Assembly: GCA_024102795.1 (NCBI GenBank)
Contig: JAGFJK010000213.1
Span: forward strand, 1 to 50,993
DNA: 50,993 nt
Direction: 5' to 3'
Origin: Pirellulaceae bacterium
GTDB lineage: Bacteria; Planctomycetota; Planctomycetia; Pirellulales; Pirellulaceae
Each line of letters opens with the position of its first letter. Within the stretch, counting starts at the first letter, position 1. The notes below the pieces were generated by a model. That model did not search any database. It was not told the DNA's origin and worked only from the letters and a program-made list of their open reading frames with translations. Below are positions 32,815 through 45,000 of this stretch, one piece after another. The translations under genes were made by a program, and so were the position numbers.

Positions 32815-33387
32815 ATGTCGGGTTTCGCGAAACCTCCATCCGCAACGGACACGAGCGGCCAGGATTCGGCACAGTTGTTCGCCTCGGTGTACGACGAACT
32901 GAGGAAGATGGCCGCTGGGCGGCTGGCGCTGGAGCCTTCGGGACAGACTCTGCAACCGACGGCGTTGGTTCATGAGGTTTACCTGCGATTGCTGGCGACC
33001 ACGGATGGGGCGAACCCGCCCTGGGAAAGCCGCGGGCACTTCTTCACAGCGGCTGCGACGGCCATGCGTCGGATCCTTATCGAAACGGCACGCCGCAAGA
33101 GCCGGCAGAAACACGGCGGCGGTCGCTGTCGAGTGGACTTGGATCCGGAGCAGATTGCCGACATGGAGCTGGCTGACGAGCTTCTGGCGTTGGACGAGGC
33201 GTTGGCCAGGTTCGCCGCCGTGGAGCCCAAGATTGCCGAATTGGTGATGCTTCGCTACTTCGGCGGACTGACCATTCGCGAAGCCGCCGCCGCTTTGGAG
33301 ATAGCCCCCCGGACAGCGGACGCCCATTGGGCCTACGCACGCGCCTGGCTGCAGGCAGAGTGCAACCGGCATGCGGGCGACACCTGA
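32815..33387 (+). CDS. ECF-type RNA polymerase sigma factor
   Basis: This 190-aa sigma factor is of the planctomycete-rich Sigma70_ECF group. Region 2 covers about residues 20-95 (LFASVYDELRKMAAGRLA, ALVHEVYLRLL), and region 4 about 115-183, with the helix-turn-helix LTIREAAAALEIAPRTADAH. The ATG at 32815 is preceded by GAGGA at 9-nt spacing; a TTG at 32791 is the only longer option. No anti-sigma factor is adjacent. Instead the downstream gene is a membrane Ser/Thr kinase, an ECF-kinase neighbourhood that recurs in planctomycetes and suggests control by phosphorylation. Confidence 0.9.
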   Translation: MSGFAKPPSATDTSGQDSAQLFASVYDELRKMAAGRLALEPSGQTLQPTALVHEVYLRLLATTDGANPPWESRGHFFTAAATAMRRILIETARRKSRQKHGGGRCRVDLDPEQIADMELADELLALDEALARFAAVEPKIAELVMLRYFGGLTIREAAAALEIAPRTADAHWAYARAWLQAECNRHAGDT

Positions 33388-33729
33388 TAGCATCCGGCCG
33401 GACAGAGCGCCCTTTGCCTATTCCTTTTCCCTATTCCCTTTGCTTTTCCTCTTCCTTCTCCGTTTCCTGACCAGACAATTCGCCGACAAAACCCGCCCGA
33501 TAGACCCGCAACTGAGAAAATTGTCCCAATTCCGATGCGCGAATTCGGCCCATTTGTCGCATGGTTCGATACGGCCCGCACCGTTATGTTAAGTTTTTTC
33601 CCAATTGCCATTGGTTGGGCCAGGGAGCTGGGAGTCCAGGCTTGGGCGTGTTGCCTCCGGCGGAAGCCTGAACTCCAACCTCCCGGACTCCCACGCTGAA
33701 TTTGATCCGAAGCCTCCGAGCCGCCACTC
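33388..33729. other. Gap with polypyrimidine tract and hairpin
   Basis: The first part (33411-33471) is an almost pure pyrimidine run on the plus strand with repeated CCTATTCC and CCCTTTGC phrases. Further on, 33632-33643 and 33664-33675 pair with one mismatch to form a hairpin just ahead of the kinase gene. No gene is seen. Confidence 0.6.
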
Positions 33730-35865
33730 ATGCACGAACGAGACATCTTCCTCGAAGCCCTGAAGCGACCCGACCTGGCGACACGGGCCGAATACCTGGC
33801 CGAGGTTTGCGGTGACGACACCCCCTTGCGCGCTCGGCTCGACGAACTGCTGGCCGGATATCACGATGTCGTGTCGGTGCTGAATCGAAATCCGGCCGAA
33901 CTGCTTGGCATTTCCGGCAGGGACGACTTGCATAGCCCTAGGGGCACCAGTACGAATGGCGACTCGGAGCCACCCTCACCCGAAAAGCAATTGCTCCCAT
34001 TCCTGGAACCGTCCACCCGGCTCGACGCCCTGGGCCGGCTCGGGCACTACGAGATACTTCAGGTTGTTGGGACCGGCGGTTTCGGGATTGTCGCCAAGGC
34101 GTTTGACGAGCACCTGCATCGCATCGTGGCAATCAAGGTTCTGACGCCGTCCCTGGCCGGAGCCTCGCCGCCGCGAAAGCGGTTCCTCCGCGAGGCCCGC
34201 TCGGCGGCTCTTGTCCGCCACGAGAACATCGTGCAGATCTATGCGGTGGAGGAACACCCGCTGCCCTACCTGGTGATGGAGTACATCGATGGACGGTCGG
34301 TGGAGCAGCTAGTCCACGACGTCGGGCCGCTGGAGCCTGCGGAAGTGGTCCGCTTGGGCCGTCAGATCGCGCTCGGGCTGGCGGCGGCCCATGACCGGGG
34401 ACTCATGCATCGCGACGTGAAACCGGCCAACATCCTGCTGGAGTCGGGCAGCGAATCGCGGGTCAAACTGACCGACTTCGGAGTCGCCCGGGCGGTGGAT
34501 GCCGCCAGCATGACCCAGAGCGGTCCGCTGGCGGGAACGCCGATGTTCATGGCGCCCGAGCAGATTCGAGGCGAGAGGGTCGATCACCGCGCCGATCTGT
34601 TCAGCCTGGGCAGCGTGCTGTATACGATGTGCGTTGGACATCCGCCCTTCCGCGCCCCGAATACTTTCGCCATCCTGAAACGGGTCGCCGAGGACACGCC
34701 GCGTCCGATCCTGGAAACAGTTCCGGAGGTCCCCGAAGGGCTGCAGGCCGTCATTGCCCGCTTGCACAGAAAGAACCCCGGCGAGCGGTTTGCAACGGCG
34801 CATGAAGTGGCGAATGCCTTGTCCTGCTGCATGCAGGACACCGTCACGCTGCCCGCCGGGAAGTCGCGGAGATCGGGCTGGAAACGGCCCGTTCTGGCGG
34901 CGATCGCCTTGGTCTTGCTTGTTGCCTTGAGCTGGGGGTTCGGCCAGATCCTGTCACGGACCAGGCCCGGCGATGCAAGGCGAGAAGTTGCGTTCAAGCC
35001 TCCAGCCGCGCTCCCGGTGTCCGAGGAACCGGCAACGACCGATCGGAATTCACCACCAGACGAAGTCGAAGCGGCCGAGCCGGCCCCGGTTCGCACGGAG
35101 GCAGAGCGTTGGGAACAGGAGGTGGCCCTGATGCCGGCCGAAGGCCGCATCCAGGCCGTCGTGGCCCGGCTGAGGAAATTGAACCCGGGCAACGAGAACC
35201 CCAAACCCGCCGGGGGCATCAAGGACGACGTGGTGGTCCTGTTTGCCATTCAAGACACGCGGAAGTTGTTCGATCTCAGTCCCGTTCGGGCACTTCGCGG
35301 CTTGAAGGAGTTGCGACTGGTCGGTGAAGAGCACCTCGATCTGGAACCGCTCCGCGGGATGGAGCTCACGCACTTCGACTCGAACGGAAATCAAATCAGG
35401 GATCTCTCGCCGCTGTCCAGCATGCCGCTGGAATGGTTGGGCGTCTGGGGTTATGCCGGAACGGATCTATCGGCTCTGGGCGGCATGAAGCTGACGGGAT
35501 TGAACTGCGGAGCGAGCGTCGTGAAGGACCTGTCTCCCCTCCGTGGCATGCCGCTCACGTACCTATGCGTCAACATCTCGAAAGTCGCTGACTTGTCGCC
35601 CCTGTCCGGCATGCCTCTCCGAGCACTTGAGATCGAGCGCACCCAAGTCTCGGACCTGACGCCGCTTGCCGATTTGCCGCTGGAGCGCCTCTCGCTACGG
35701 GGATCACCGATCAAGGACTATTCGCCACTGGCGAAAATGCCGCTGAAGGAACTGCGTCTCGATTACGACCCGGCAGTTCACCAGGAACTCCTGCGTTCCA
35801 TTCCGACGTTGGAAGTTGTCAATCGCAGGCCCATTGCCGAGGTTCTGGGCAGCGCCGGAAACTGA
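33730..35865 (+). CDS. Transmembrane Ser/Thr protein kinase with C-terminal leucine-rich repeats
   Basis: This 711-aa protein has an N-terminal helical extension (FLEALKRPDLATRAEYLAEV) typical of planctomycete kinases. A complete kinase domain spans about 107-365: P-loop GTGGFGIV (114-121), Lys136, Glu155, catalytic HRDVKPAN (Asp229), DFG 249-251 and APE 275-277. A single membrane helix lies at about 388-407, then a Pro/Glu-rich linker, then from about 515 some seven leucine-rich repeats of the DLSPLxxMPLxxL type. The kinase should be cytoplasmic and the LRRs outside, a receptor-like layout. It is 342 nt after the sigma factor and ends at a strong terminator. Confidence 0.93.
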   Translation: MHERDIFLEALKRPDLATRAEYLAEVCGDDTPLRARLDELLAGYHDVVSVLNRNPAELLGISGRDDLHSPRGTSTNGDSEPPSPEKQLLPFLEPSTRLDALGRLGHYEILQVVGTGGFGIVAKAFDEHLHRIVAIKVLTPSLAGASPPRKRFLREARSAALVRHENIVQIYAVEEHPLPYLVMEYIDGRSVEQLVHDVGPLEPAEVVRLGRQIALGLAAAHDRGLMHRDVKPANILLESGSESRVKLTDFGVARAVDAASMTQSGPLAGTPMFMAPEQIRGERVDHRADLFSLGSVLYTMCVGHPPFRAPNTFAILKRVAEDTPRPILETVPEVPEGLQAVIARLHRKNPGERFATAHEVANALSCCMQDTVTLPAGKSRRSGWKRPVLAAIALVLLVALSWGFGQILSRTRPGDARREVAFKPPAALPVSEEPATTDRNSPPDEVEAAEPAPVRTEAERWEQEVALMPAEGRIQAVVARLRKLNPGNENPKPAGGIKDDVVVLFAIQDTRKLFDLSPVRALRGLKELRLVGEEHLDLEPLRGMELTHFDSNGNQIRDLSPLSSMPLEWLGVWGYAGTDLSALGGMKLTGLNCGASVVKDLSPLRGMPLTYLCVNISKVADLSPLSGMPLRALEIERTQVSDLTPLADLPLERLSLRGSPIKDYSPLAKMPLKELRLDYDPAVHQELLRSIPTLEVVNRRPIAEVLGSAGN

Positions 35866-35887
35866 CGGTTCACCGGCCAAACCGACC

Positions 35888-35916
35888 ACGGAAAATTTCT
35901 CGCATTTTCCGTTTTT
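35888..35916 (+). terminator. Rho-independent terminator of the kinase gene
   Basis: A 9-bp stem (acggaaaat/attttccgt) with a 7-nt loop is followed by a T-run, 22 nt after the kinase stop. It separates the kinase unit from the giant gene. Confidence 0.75.
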
Positions 35917-36075
35917 CCCTGCGCGTTGCCGCGCGGATCGTCGCATGTAGGGCAAGCCGGACTCCGCCGGCTATCGTGCCCCGCCACATCCGGACGCGTC
36001 ACCCCATGCGACCGTTCCCTGGATTCCCCTCGTCGGGGCATCCCGGCAACAGGTCCTACGGCAAATGATCTGCAC

Positions 36076-39000
36076 ATGACCAACCGACCCAACTCCGGCA
36101 GCCTGTCCTCGCTTTGGCGATCGGCAACTCGGCGAAGACGCCTCCAACGCAAGTCGTCGCATCGAGCGGGTGATCGACGGAAAGTTCTAGGCGTTGTTGG
36201 TTTCGAACCGCTCGAAGGGCGGTTGTTGCTCGACGCCGGAGGGCTGTTGTATGACGCGACCGACGATTCTCCCTTGACGCTGCAAGTGGCCGGCGATCAG
36301 GTGCTGATTGTCCACTCGCACCAGGCCGGGGACATCCGGGCCTCGCGCCCACTCGGCGAAATCACCGATGGCGTCCGGATCAACGGCAACGGGCAGAACC
36401 TGCAGCTCACCATCGACGCCAGCGTGCCGCGGCTGGCTGGCGGGATTTTGTTCGACGGCGGCCAAGGGACCAGCACCCTGATCGGGCCGTCCAGCGACTC
36501 GCAGTGGTTCGTGACCGGGGCCGGTGCGGGAGACCTGGTCGACTCGGGCTTCGTGCGCTTCACGGGCGTGGAGAACCTGCAAGGCGCGGCGAACAACCAG
36601 GATACGTTCACCGTCTTGCAAGGCGGATCGATCACGGGCCGGATCGATGGCGGCGAGGGCGGATTCGATACCGTCGTGCTCACCGGCGCTTACCAGGCCG
36701 TGGACTACCGGGTCACCGGGGCCCAGGACGGTGTCATTGTACTGGACGATGGGACCGGCCAGGTCGGCACGGTGAATTACTTCGGGATGGAGCCGATTCA
36801 ATTCACGCAAACGATCGGGACGTTCACCTACACGGGAACGGACGGCGACGACTCGATCACACTACGCAGCATCGTCGACACGGGCGGCCTGACGATGGAG
36901 ATCTTTGGCACCGGCGAGACGGTGCAAATGTCCAATCCCACCGATGAGTTGATCATCCAGGCGCTGCGGGGCAGCGACACGATCACGGTCGAATCGTTAG
37001 ACCCCGATTTCGCCGCCGACCTGCTGGTCTACGGCAACCAGGGCGGCGCCCCGCCCGTTGTGGGCGACGCCGGTTACGATTCGGTCACCTTCACGGGGGA
37101 CGTGCGGACCAACGGCGGATATCTGGAAGTGTTCGCCGATACGATCGACGTCGCTGCCGGCGTCACGCTTTCGACGGTGGGAGGGCCCGTGGATCCGCCG
37201 GATCCGGAAGATCCCGAAGCTCACGACATCTCCGACATCGTTTTTCGAGCTCGCCGAATCGACACCGAGGAGATCACGAACCTTTCTCCCGTCCTTGCCC
37301 AGGTCAAGTCGGTATCCATCGACATCGGCGCCGGGGCGACGCTGGAGGCGGACGGCATCTATCTGATCGCCCAGGCCGAGGACCGCGACCTGGTTGCCGC
37401 GGGCGTGCCCAGCCTGGTCAACAATTTCGTGATTGGTCCGCTGCAGAGTTACGTGACCAGTCTGACGGCGCTGCCGGTGAAAGTCTTGTACAAGGAGTCC
37501 GCGGCGACGATCACGCTGCAAACAGGCTCGCAACTGCTGGGTGAGGGAACGGTCGGCGTGTTCGCCACCGCGGTGGCCAACGCGACCGGCACCGCTGCCA
37601 GCCAGTTGTTCAGCATCGGATACGGTGATGCCAAATCGACCGCGATCATTGATGTCCAAGCGGACGTCGTGATCCACTCAGGCGCCGCGGCCACGATCAC
37701 ATCCAGCGCCGGCGCGACCGCCAACATCAGTACGAGCACCGCCCAGGATCTTGGGGAAGCCACGGATCCGAACGATCCTTCCAAGACCGGGTTCGCCGCA
37801 TCGATGGCGGTGACCAATGCCCGCGTGATCTCGCATACGACGGTCGCCGAGGGCGCTTCGATCACCGCGGCGAAAACCGCGAACATCCACGCGACGGGTT
37901 CGGTCAGCTCCGAGGCGGAAGCCGAGTCCGGAACGTTCGACACGGGAGCGGCCGGGTTGGCGTTCGGCATTGAGTTTTCCGACGCCGATATTGTCACCAC
38001 CGTCAACGGTCAGGTCACGGCGCTCGCGACCGATCCGTACACGGTCAAGATCGAGATCGATCCGACGGTCAAGGATCCAGCCAAGGCCGGCTACGTCGAT
38101 TACGTCAACAACCGCATCCATGTCGGTGGGACCGGCCTGGTCAGCGAGGACACGGTTACCTACGACAATCGCCGCGGAACCAGTATCGGCGGGTTGGTCG
38201 ATGACACGGAATACTTCGTCATCTCGGTTGAGGACAATCCGGAAACGCCGGACCTCGATGAGTCCCTGTACATTCAACTGGCCACGACCGAGCAGAACGC
38301 GATCGAAGGCATTGCGATCGATCTGACCGAGATCGGTCTGGAAACGTCGAACAACACCAAGTTCTTTGACGGCGATGTTGTGGATGCGGATGAGGATAGG
38401 ATCGCCCTTGACAATCCGGCATTCACGAACGCCGGAACCGTGGACTACTCCTTTCTGGGACTGACGTTCGAACTGGGGCAGGCGGTTATCTATCGGCAAG
38501 GCTCGCAGCCGATTCCCGGACTTGTCGACGGCGGCATGTACTACGTGATCACGAGCATTGACGAGTTTGACCTGCAGGGTGACAGCCGCTTTATCGAACA
38601 GCAAGTCATTCAGTTCGCCGAATCGGAGAATGAAGCACGGGCCGGCATCGCGATCGATATCGGCGCGCCTCCTGCCGGCGCCACCGGCTACAGCATTGAG
38701 GCCCTGCATCTGCTCGACTCCGGCCTGGCCACCGGCATCGGGATCGTCTCGAAGCTCGAGGCGGAGGATAAGGCGTCGGCCACCGCGGGCCTGGCGGCGC
38801 CTTCCGAGACGGAGCAAGAACCGTTCGACGCCATCAGCAAGAACGTCTTTGATGAAATCCTCACGAAGCTCGCGTCCGATCGTTACGGCGAAACGGTCGA
38901 AGACGCGAACTCCGGAGCGCAGACGTCGCTGACGGTCGCCGGGGCCCTGGCCTTTTCCTTCGCCAACCACGAAGTCAGGACCAATGTCGGTGGTACCGCC

Positions 39001-42000
39001 CGGCTGAAGTCCAATGAAGACCTGGAGGCCGTGTCGGTGATCGAGCAGGCGGTTCAAGTGAGTGCCGAGAGTTCCACGGAGCCTAGCCGACAAGACCCGC
39101 CGTCCGACAGCGCCGGCGCGGTCAGCGTCGCCGTGGGCGTCGGGATCTACAACAATTCGGCCCAGACAACGATCGCTTCGGGCGCCGAATTGGATGCCCT
39201 GCGCGCCACGCGAGTGATCGGGCTGACCCAGTATGGTTATCTTACGTCGCCCGACGAATTCTTCCCCTCGACGCTCGGTGAGTTCCTGGACTCGATTCAA
39301 ACCGACGGCTACGACGCCCTCAACAAGTACCTCGACGGAACGCTGGGTCTGAAATCCGGACTGTTCAACTCCTGGGTGCGAAGCACGGCGGCGTCCGACA
39401 AGGTTGGCGTCGCCGGATCGGTGAATATCCGAGTCTACGACAACGATTCGCTGGCCATCGTGGAGAGCGGAGTACAGATCAACCAGGACTTGGACTGGCG
39501 CGACGACGCACTCAATCCCCATAAGAACCAGGCGGACAACCAAGATGACCTGAGCGGCGAACAGGTGGTCTCGATCGAAGCTTCCACGTACATGGAAGTG
39601 ATCAACATGACCGGCATCTTCGGCCTGGATCTGCCCTCGGGAACCCTCGATCCGCTAAGTCCCAAATACGACCCGAAGCTGTCTGTCGACCCGGTCGCCG
39701 CCGAGGGGAAAAAGGGCGGCGTCGGTGGTGCGATCTACTTGAGCCTGATCGACAATACGACGCATTCGATCGTCCAGGATGACGTGGCGATCTACAGCGG
39801 CGCCGACGGTGGCTTCAACATGAAAGCCGACGAAGCGTTCTTTACGATCGTCCTGGGCCAGTCTGGCGCCGCGAGCGAGACGTACGCGGTTGGCGGCACC
39901 GTACTGTACAATCAGCAGGACAGCGACACGCTGGCCTATCTCAGCTCCGATGCGGTGGTCACTGGGCGCAGCGTGACGATGTACGCCGCGAGTCTCGGCA
40001 CCCAGGCAACCTGGGCTGGTGGCATCTCCAAGGGAGGGTCGCTTGGGGTGGGTGTGAGCCTGGCCGTCAATCGCATCAATCGAAGAACGCGGGCCGCGAT
40101 CGGCGATCCCGATGTGGATACGGGGCCCGATTTGAATACGGGGAGTGGATCGATTGCGGACACGACACACATCGACGTCACCGACGACGTGAATGTCCGC
40201 TCGATCGTGGGTGGTCAACTCTGGTCGTTCACCGTGGCCGGCGCCTTCGCGAGCCCACAGCCCGTGACGCCGACCTGGCCCGAACCTGGCTCCAAAATCC
40301 CCACGAGTCCCGACCAGGCCCCAGCGCGGCCAGCAACGGGCATCGCCGGTGCGATCTCGATCAACCTGGTGAACGATGATACGCGGGCGTCGATCGTCGA
40401 CGCGGGAAGAATCGTGGCTGGAAACGTGCAGGTCACCGCCGAGAACCGTTTGGGACACGTCGCGGCAACCGGTGCCGCGGCGTTCGCCAAGCCGGGTGGA
40501 TCGACGGAGGGTACGGCCCTGGCCGGGGCCTTCAGTTGGAACGATCTCAGCGTCAACACGCGCGCCGCAATTGTCGACACCGACGTGACGGCGTCGTCGC
40601 TGACGTTGCAGTCCGATCGGCTGGGTGAATTGATCTCCGTCAGCGCCGGAGCGGCGGGAGTTGCGGGACAGAGCGGAAACACGGTCGGCGGTTCCATCTC
40701 GATCAACGATCTGGACAACGTCACGGATGCCTATCTGAGCGGTGTGACCTCGACTTTGGACGCGAGCGCTTTCGTAGCGGCTTCGGACGATGCCGACATC
40801 CTGGCGATCGGCGGCGGCGCGGCGATCGGTGGAGCCAACGGTTTCGGCCTGTCGATCGGCGTGAATTTGATCGCAGGCAACACGCTCGCGGCAGTTTACG
40901 ATTCGACGCTCGAAGTCGGCAGCGACGTCGTCGTCAGGTCCAAGAACGACAACACGCTGCGCGCGGTGGCCGTGTCGGCCGGAGCGAGCAAGGATGTGGG
41001 CGTGGGGGTGACGTTCGGCATGAACGTGATCGACAACGACAATAGCGCGCTGATCGTCGGATCGGATATTCTTGGAGCGGACTCCGTCACGGTCGCTGCC
41101 CTTGATGACTCGACACTCCAGGCACTCGGAGGCGCTTTTGGCATCGGCCTGCAACGATTGGCATTCGGCGGGTCGCTCGGCTGGAACTCCGTCACGGGTC
41201 ACGTCGTGGCGCGAGTGGACGATTCCAGCCTGACCGATATTCGCGGGCCCGTCGTGGTGACCGCCACGTCCTCCGAGAACGACTCGATCCTTGACGGCAA
41301 GATCCTGGCCGCCTCGGTCGGCTTCGCCTTCACGGTCCAGGGCTTCGTCTCCGCCGGCGGCGCGCTTTCAATCAACGAGATCCATAGCGACGTGGACGCC
41401 GGCATTTATGGGTCCGACGTGCACACGAGCGGTTCCATTTCGGTCACCGCCGACGACTCGTCAACCATCAAGTCCCTGGCCGGCGGTGCGGCGATCAGCC
41501 TTCGCGGCAGCGCGATTGGGGCGGCTGTGGGAATCAACACGATCAACAGCGATGTCAAGGCCCGGGTTGATGACACGGACCTCACATCGTCTCACGGCGG
41601 CGTGGAAGTGACCTCCACCGCGAGCGGATCGATTTCCACTCTGGCCATCGCCGGCGCGGGAGCAAACCAGATCGCGGTAGGCGGATCGGTCGTCGTCAAT
41701 ACGATCGAGCACACGATCGAGGCGGGAATCAGCGGCGATTCCCGCGTCGAGGCTGCCGGACGAGTTCAACTGGCCGCCGTCAATGATTCGAGCATTACGG
41801 CCGATACGTTCGGCGTCGGCATCGCCTTCGCATCTGGTGGAGCCGGCGCGGCGTTCGGGATCTCCGCCGCGAGCAATGAGGTCACCGGATCGACACGGGC
41901 TTACATCAAGGACTCCGTTGTCACTGGCGGCAACGACATCGTCCTGGATGCGACTGAGTCGAGCGGCATTTTTGCCTTGACCATCGGCGGCGCCGTGGCC

Positions 42001-45000
42001 GCGAGCGCCGGCGGCAGCGGTGTTGGCGTGGGTGGCGCTGGAGCGGGGTCGGGTAACACGATCGCCAAGGTGATCGAGGCTTCGATCGGGAATTCAGCGG
42101 TCGACACGGTGGGTGATGTGCTGTTGACCGCCAGCGACGAGTCGGTGATTGCCGCCAACGCCGGCGTGCTGGGCGTGGCGGTCGGCGCGGCCGGTTCGGG
42201 CGCCGGCCTGTCGCTGGGCGTGGCGTTCGCCAAGAATGAAATCGATAACCAGGTGCGCGCCGTGAGCGAGAACTCAACGGTCATCGCGGGTGGCAGCGTG
42301 GACCTGGATGCCAGCCAGGCGGCCACGATCGAGGCCTTGTCGATCGGCGGCGCCGCCTCGGTGGGTGCTGGCGGCAGCGGCGTGGCGATCTCGGCGGTCG
42401 GCGCCGGCTCGTACAACGAGATCCACAACATCGTCGAGGCGAAGATCATCGCCGGTTCGGACGTGGCGGCCTTGAGCGGAGCGGTCAGCTTGTCGGCGAC
42501 CGACACATCGGTCATTACCGCCGACGGTGGCGGCGTGGGAGTGGCCGTGGGCGCTGGCGGGAACAGCGGAGTCGCCGTATCGGTGGGCGTCTCGGCCGCC
42601 AAGAACACGATTGGCAACCAGATCCGAGCACTGATCCAGCAATCGGTTGTCGACGCCGCCGGCGACGTATCGCTGACGGCCGACGAACTGGCGACGATCG
42701 AGACGCTGACGATCGGAGGGGCTGCCGCGGTCGGTGGCGCTGGACTGGGCAGCGGAGTTGGCGTCGGCGCGGCGGGCGCCGGTTCGGGCAACTACGTCAG
42801 CAGCGTCATCGAGGCCCGCATCGCATCCAACTCGACCGTCACCAGCGGTGGAGTCGTCGCGCTGACCGCGGTGGACGATTCCACCATCACGGCCGATGCC
42901 GGCGGTTTGAGCGTCTCGGTGGGGGGCGCGATCGTGTCCGGCGTCTCGGTCTCGGTGGGGGCCGGATACACCGAGAACATCGTCGGCAACCAGGTCGTAT
43001 CGTCCATTGAGTCGTCCACGGTCGACGCAAACAGGGTGCGTCTGATCGCCGAGGAGGTGGCCGAGATCAAGGCCCTGTCGATCGGTGGCGCGCTGGCCGT
43101 GGGTGGCGGGGGTGCTGTCGGCGTCGGCTTCGCCGGCGCCGGGGCAGTGTCGTACAACACCATCGCGAACCAGGTAAAGGCGTTTGTCAGCGGGACAAAC
43201 TCCGAGGTGACGGCCCACAACGGCGAAGTATTGTTGTCGGCCAGCGACAACTCCACGATCCACGCCGACGCCGGGGGCGTGGCGGTGAGTGTCGGAGTCG
43301 GTGGAGCGGTTGGAGTCGGTGTCACCGTGGGGGCATCGATCGTCAAGAACGACATTCGGAATATTATCGTGGCGTCCGTCGATGGGGCTCAAGTGGTCGC
43401 AACTGGCGGCGACCTGACGCTGGAGGCCACCGAGGATGCAACCGTTTCCGGCCTGGCCATCGGCGGCGCGGCTTCCGGAGCCGGCGGCGGCCTCATCGGC
43501 AGTGGCGCCTTGGCGGGCGCCGGCGCGCGGGCAGACAATGAGATCACCAGCACGACAGAAGCCTATGTCCGCAATGGCGGCGCGCTTGAAACCAGCGGCA
43601 GCGGCAACGTGACGCTGCTGGCCCTGGACACCCTTCGCGCCAACGCCGAGGCGATCGCCGGAGCCTTGGCGGCCGCGTACGGCTTAAGCGCCGGCTCGAT
43701 CGCCGTCGGCGCCTCGATCGCCGACAACGACATCGGCAACACGGTCCGGGCCTACAGCGAGAATTCAACGTTGGACTCCGCCGGCGCGCTGACGCTGGAC
43801 GCGGAAAGTGATGTATCGGCCACGGCCCTCAGCGTCGCGGCTTCGGTGGCGGTGGCCATCGGCACCAGCGTCGGCTTCTCAGGTGGCGGCGCCAGCTCTG
43901 ACAACTCAGTCAATAACACCATCCGGACGTTCCTCCAGGGCGGTAGCGCCGAGGCCGCTGGCGACGTGACGGTCCGGGCCAGCGAACTCGCCGCGCTCGA
44001 TGCCCGCGTCGGCGCCGGTTCGTTGGCCGGCGGTTCCGTCGCCGCATCGGTCAGCGTTTCATTGGCGGACAGTTCCTTGACCAGCACGGTCGAATCGTAC
44101 GTGCAGAGCGCCACGGTTTCGACACCGGGCAACATCGTGATCGACGCCCGGTCTGACGGCAACGTGAACGCGCTGGCCAACGCGACGTCGATCGCGGCCT
44201 CGGCGGCGGGATTCGCCGGCGCGGGCGCCGAGGCCGATGCGACGCTGGCCTCCACGGTGAGCGCGACCACTGGCGGGTCCAACCTGCAGGCGGGACAGAA
44301 CCTCGCGGTCCGCGCCGAGGCCACGCCGGATGTCAGTGCCCGGACTCAAGGTTTCGCCGGCGCCAGCCTGGTCACCGTCGGCGTGTCGCTGGCCGAAGCG
44401 ATCAGCGCCCCGATCGTGGAAGCCCGCCTGGGTGGAACCGCCACGGCGCAGGGAAACGTCAGCGTCGAAGCCGTGGTGAACGAACTGTCCAACTCGGCGG
44501 ACGCCATCGCCGTGGCAATCTCGGTCATCGCCGCCGGCAGCGGTACCAGGGCCGATGCGATTTCGGGCCCGCAGGTCAATGCGAGCGTCACACCCGGCGC
44601 GACGGCGCTCAGCGGACAGGATTTCACCATCTTCGCCGCATCGACGGGCCACACCAGTTCCGAGGCATTCGGCGTGACCGTGGGCGGTGTCATCGCGAAA
44701 GGCCAGGCCATCGCCAATTCGGTGGTCGGCAACGGAGCGTCCGGTGTACCGACCCGCGCAGCCGAGACCAGTGCCTCGGCCGGAAACGGAGCGACCATCA
44801 CCGCGGGCCGCAACATCCTGATCAACGCCAGCGAGTCGCAAGGCATTTTGGCCGATGCCCAGGGTGGCCAGGGCGGTCTGATCGCTCTCGGCGGCGCCAC
44901 GGCCGTCGCCTGGCGCAGCGCTCCTGTTTCGGCGTTGACCGAGGCCAACACGCGTCTGGACGCGGGGAAGGACGTCTCGATCGTCGCCTTCAACGGCTAC

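Noticed and set aside
37678..41202. Long minus-strand frames (621 and 515 codons) opposite the giant gene
   Set aside because: They are antisense shadows of a GC-rich repeat gene: low-complexity Arg/Gly/Asp-rich translations, no domain, no ribosome-binding site, and the plus-strand frame is coherent throughout.
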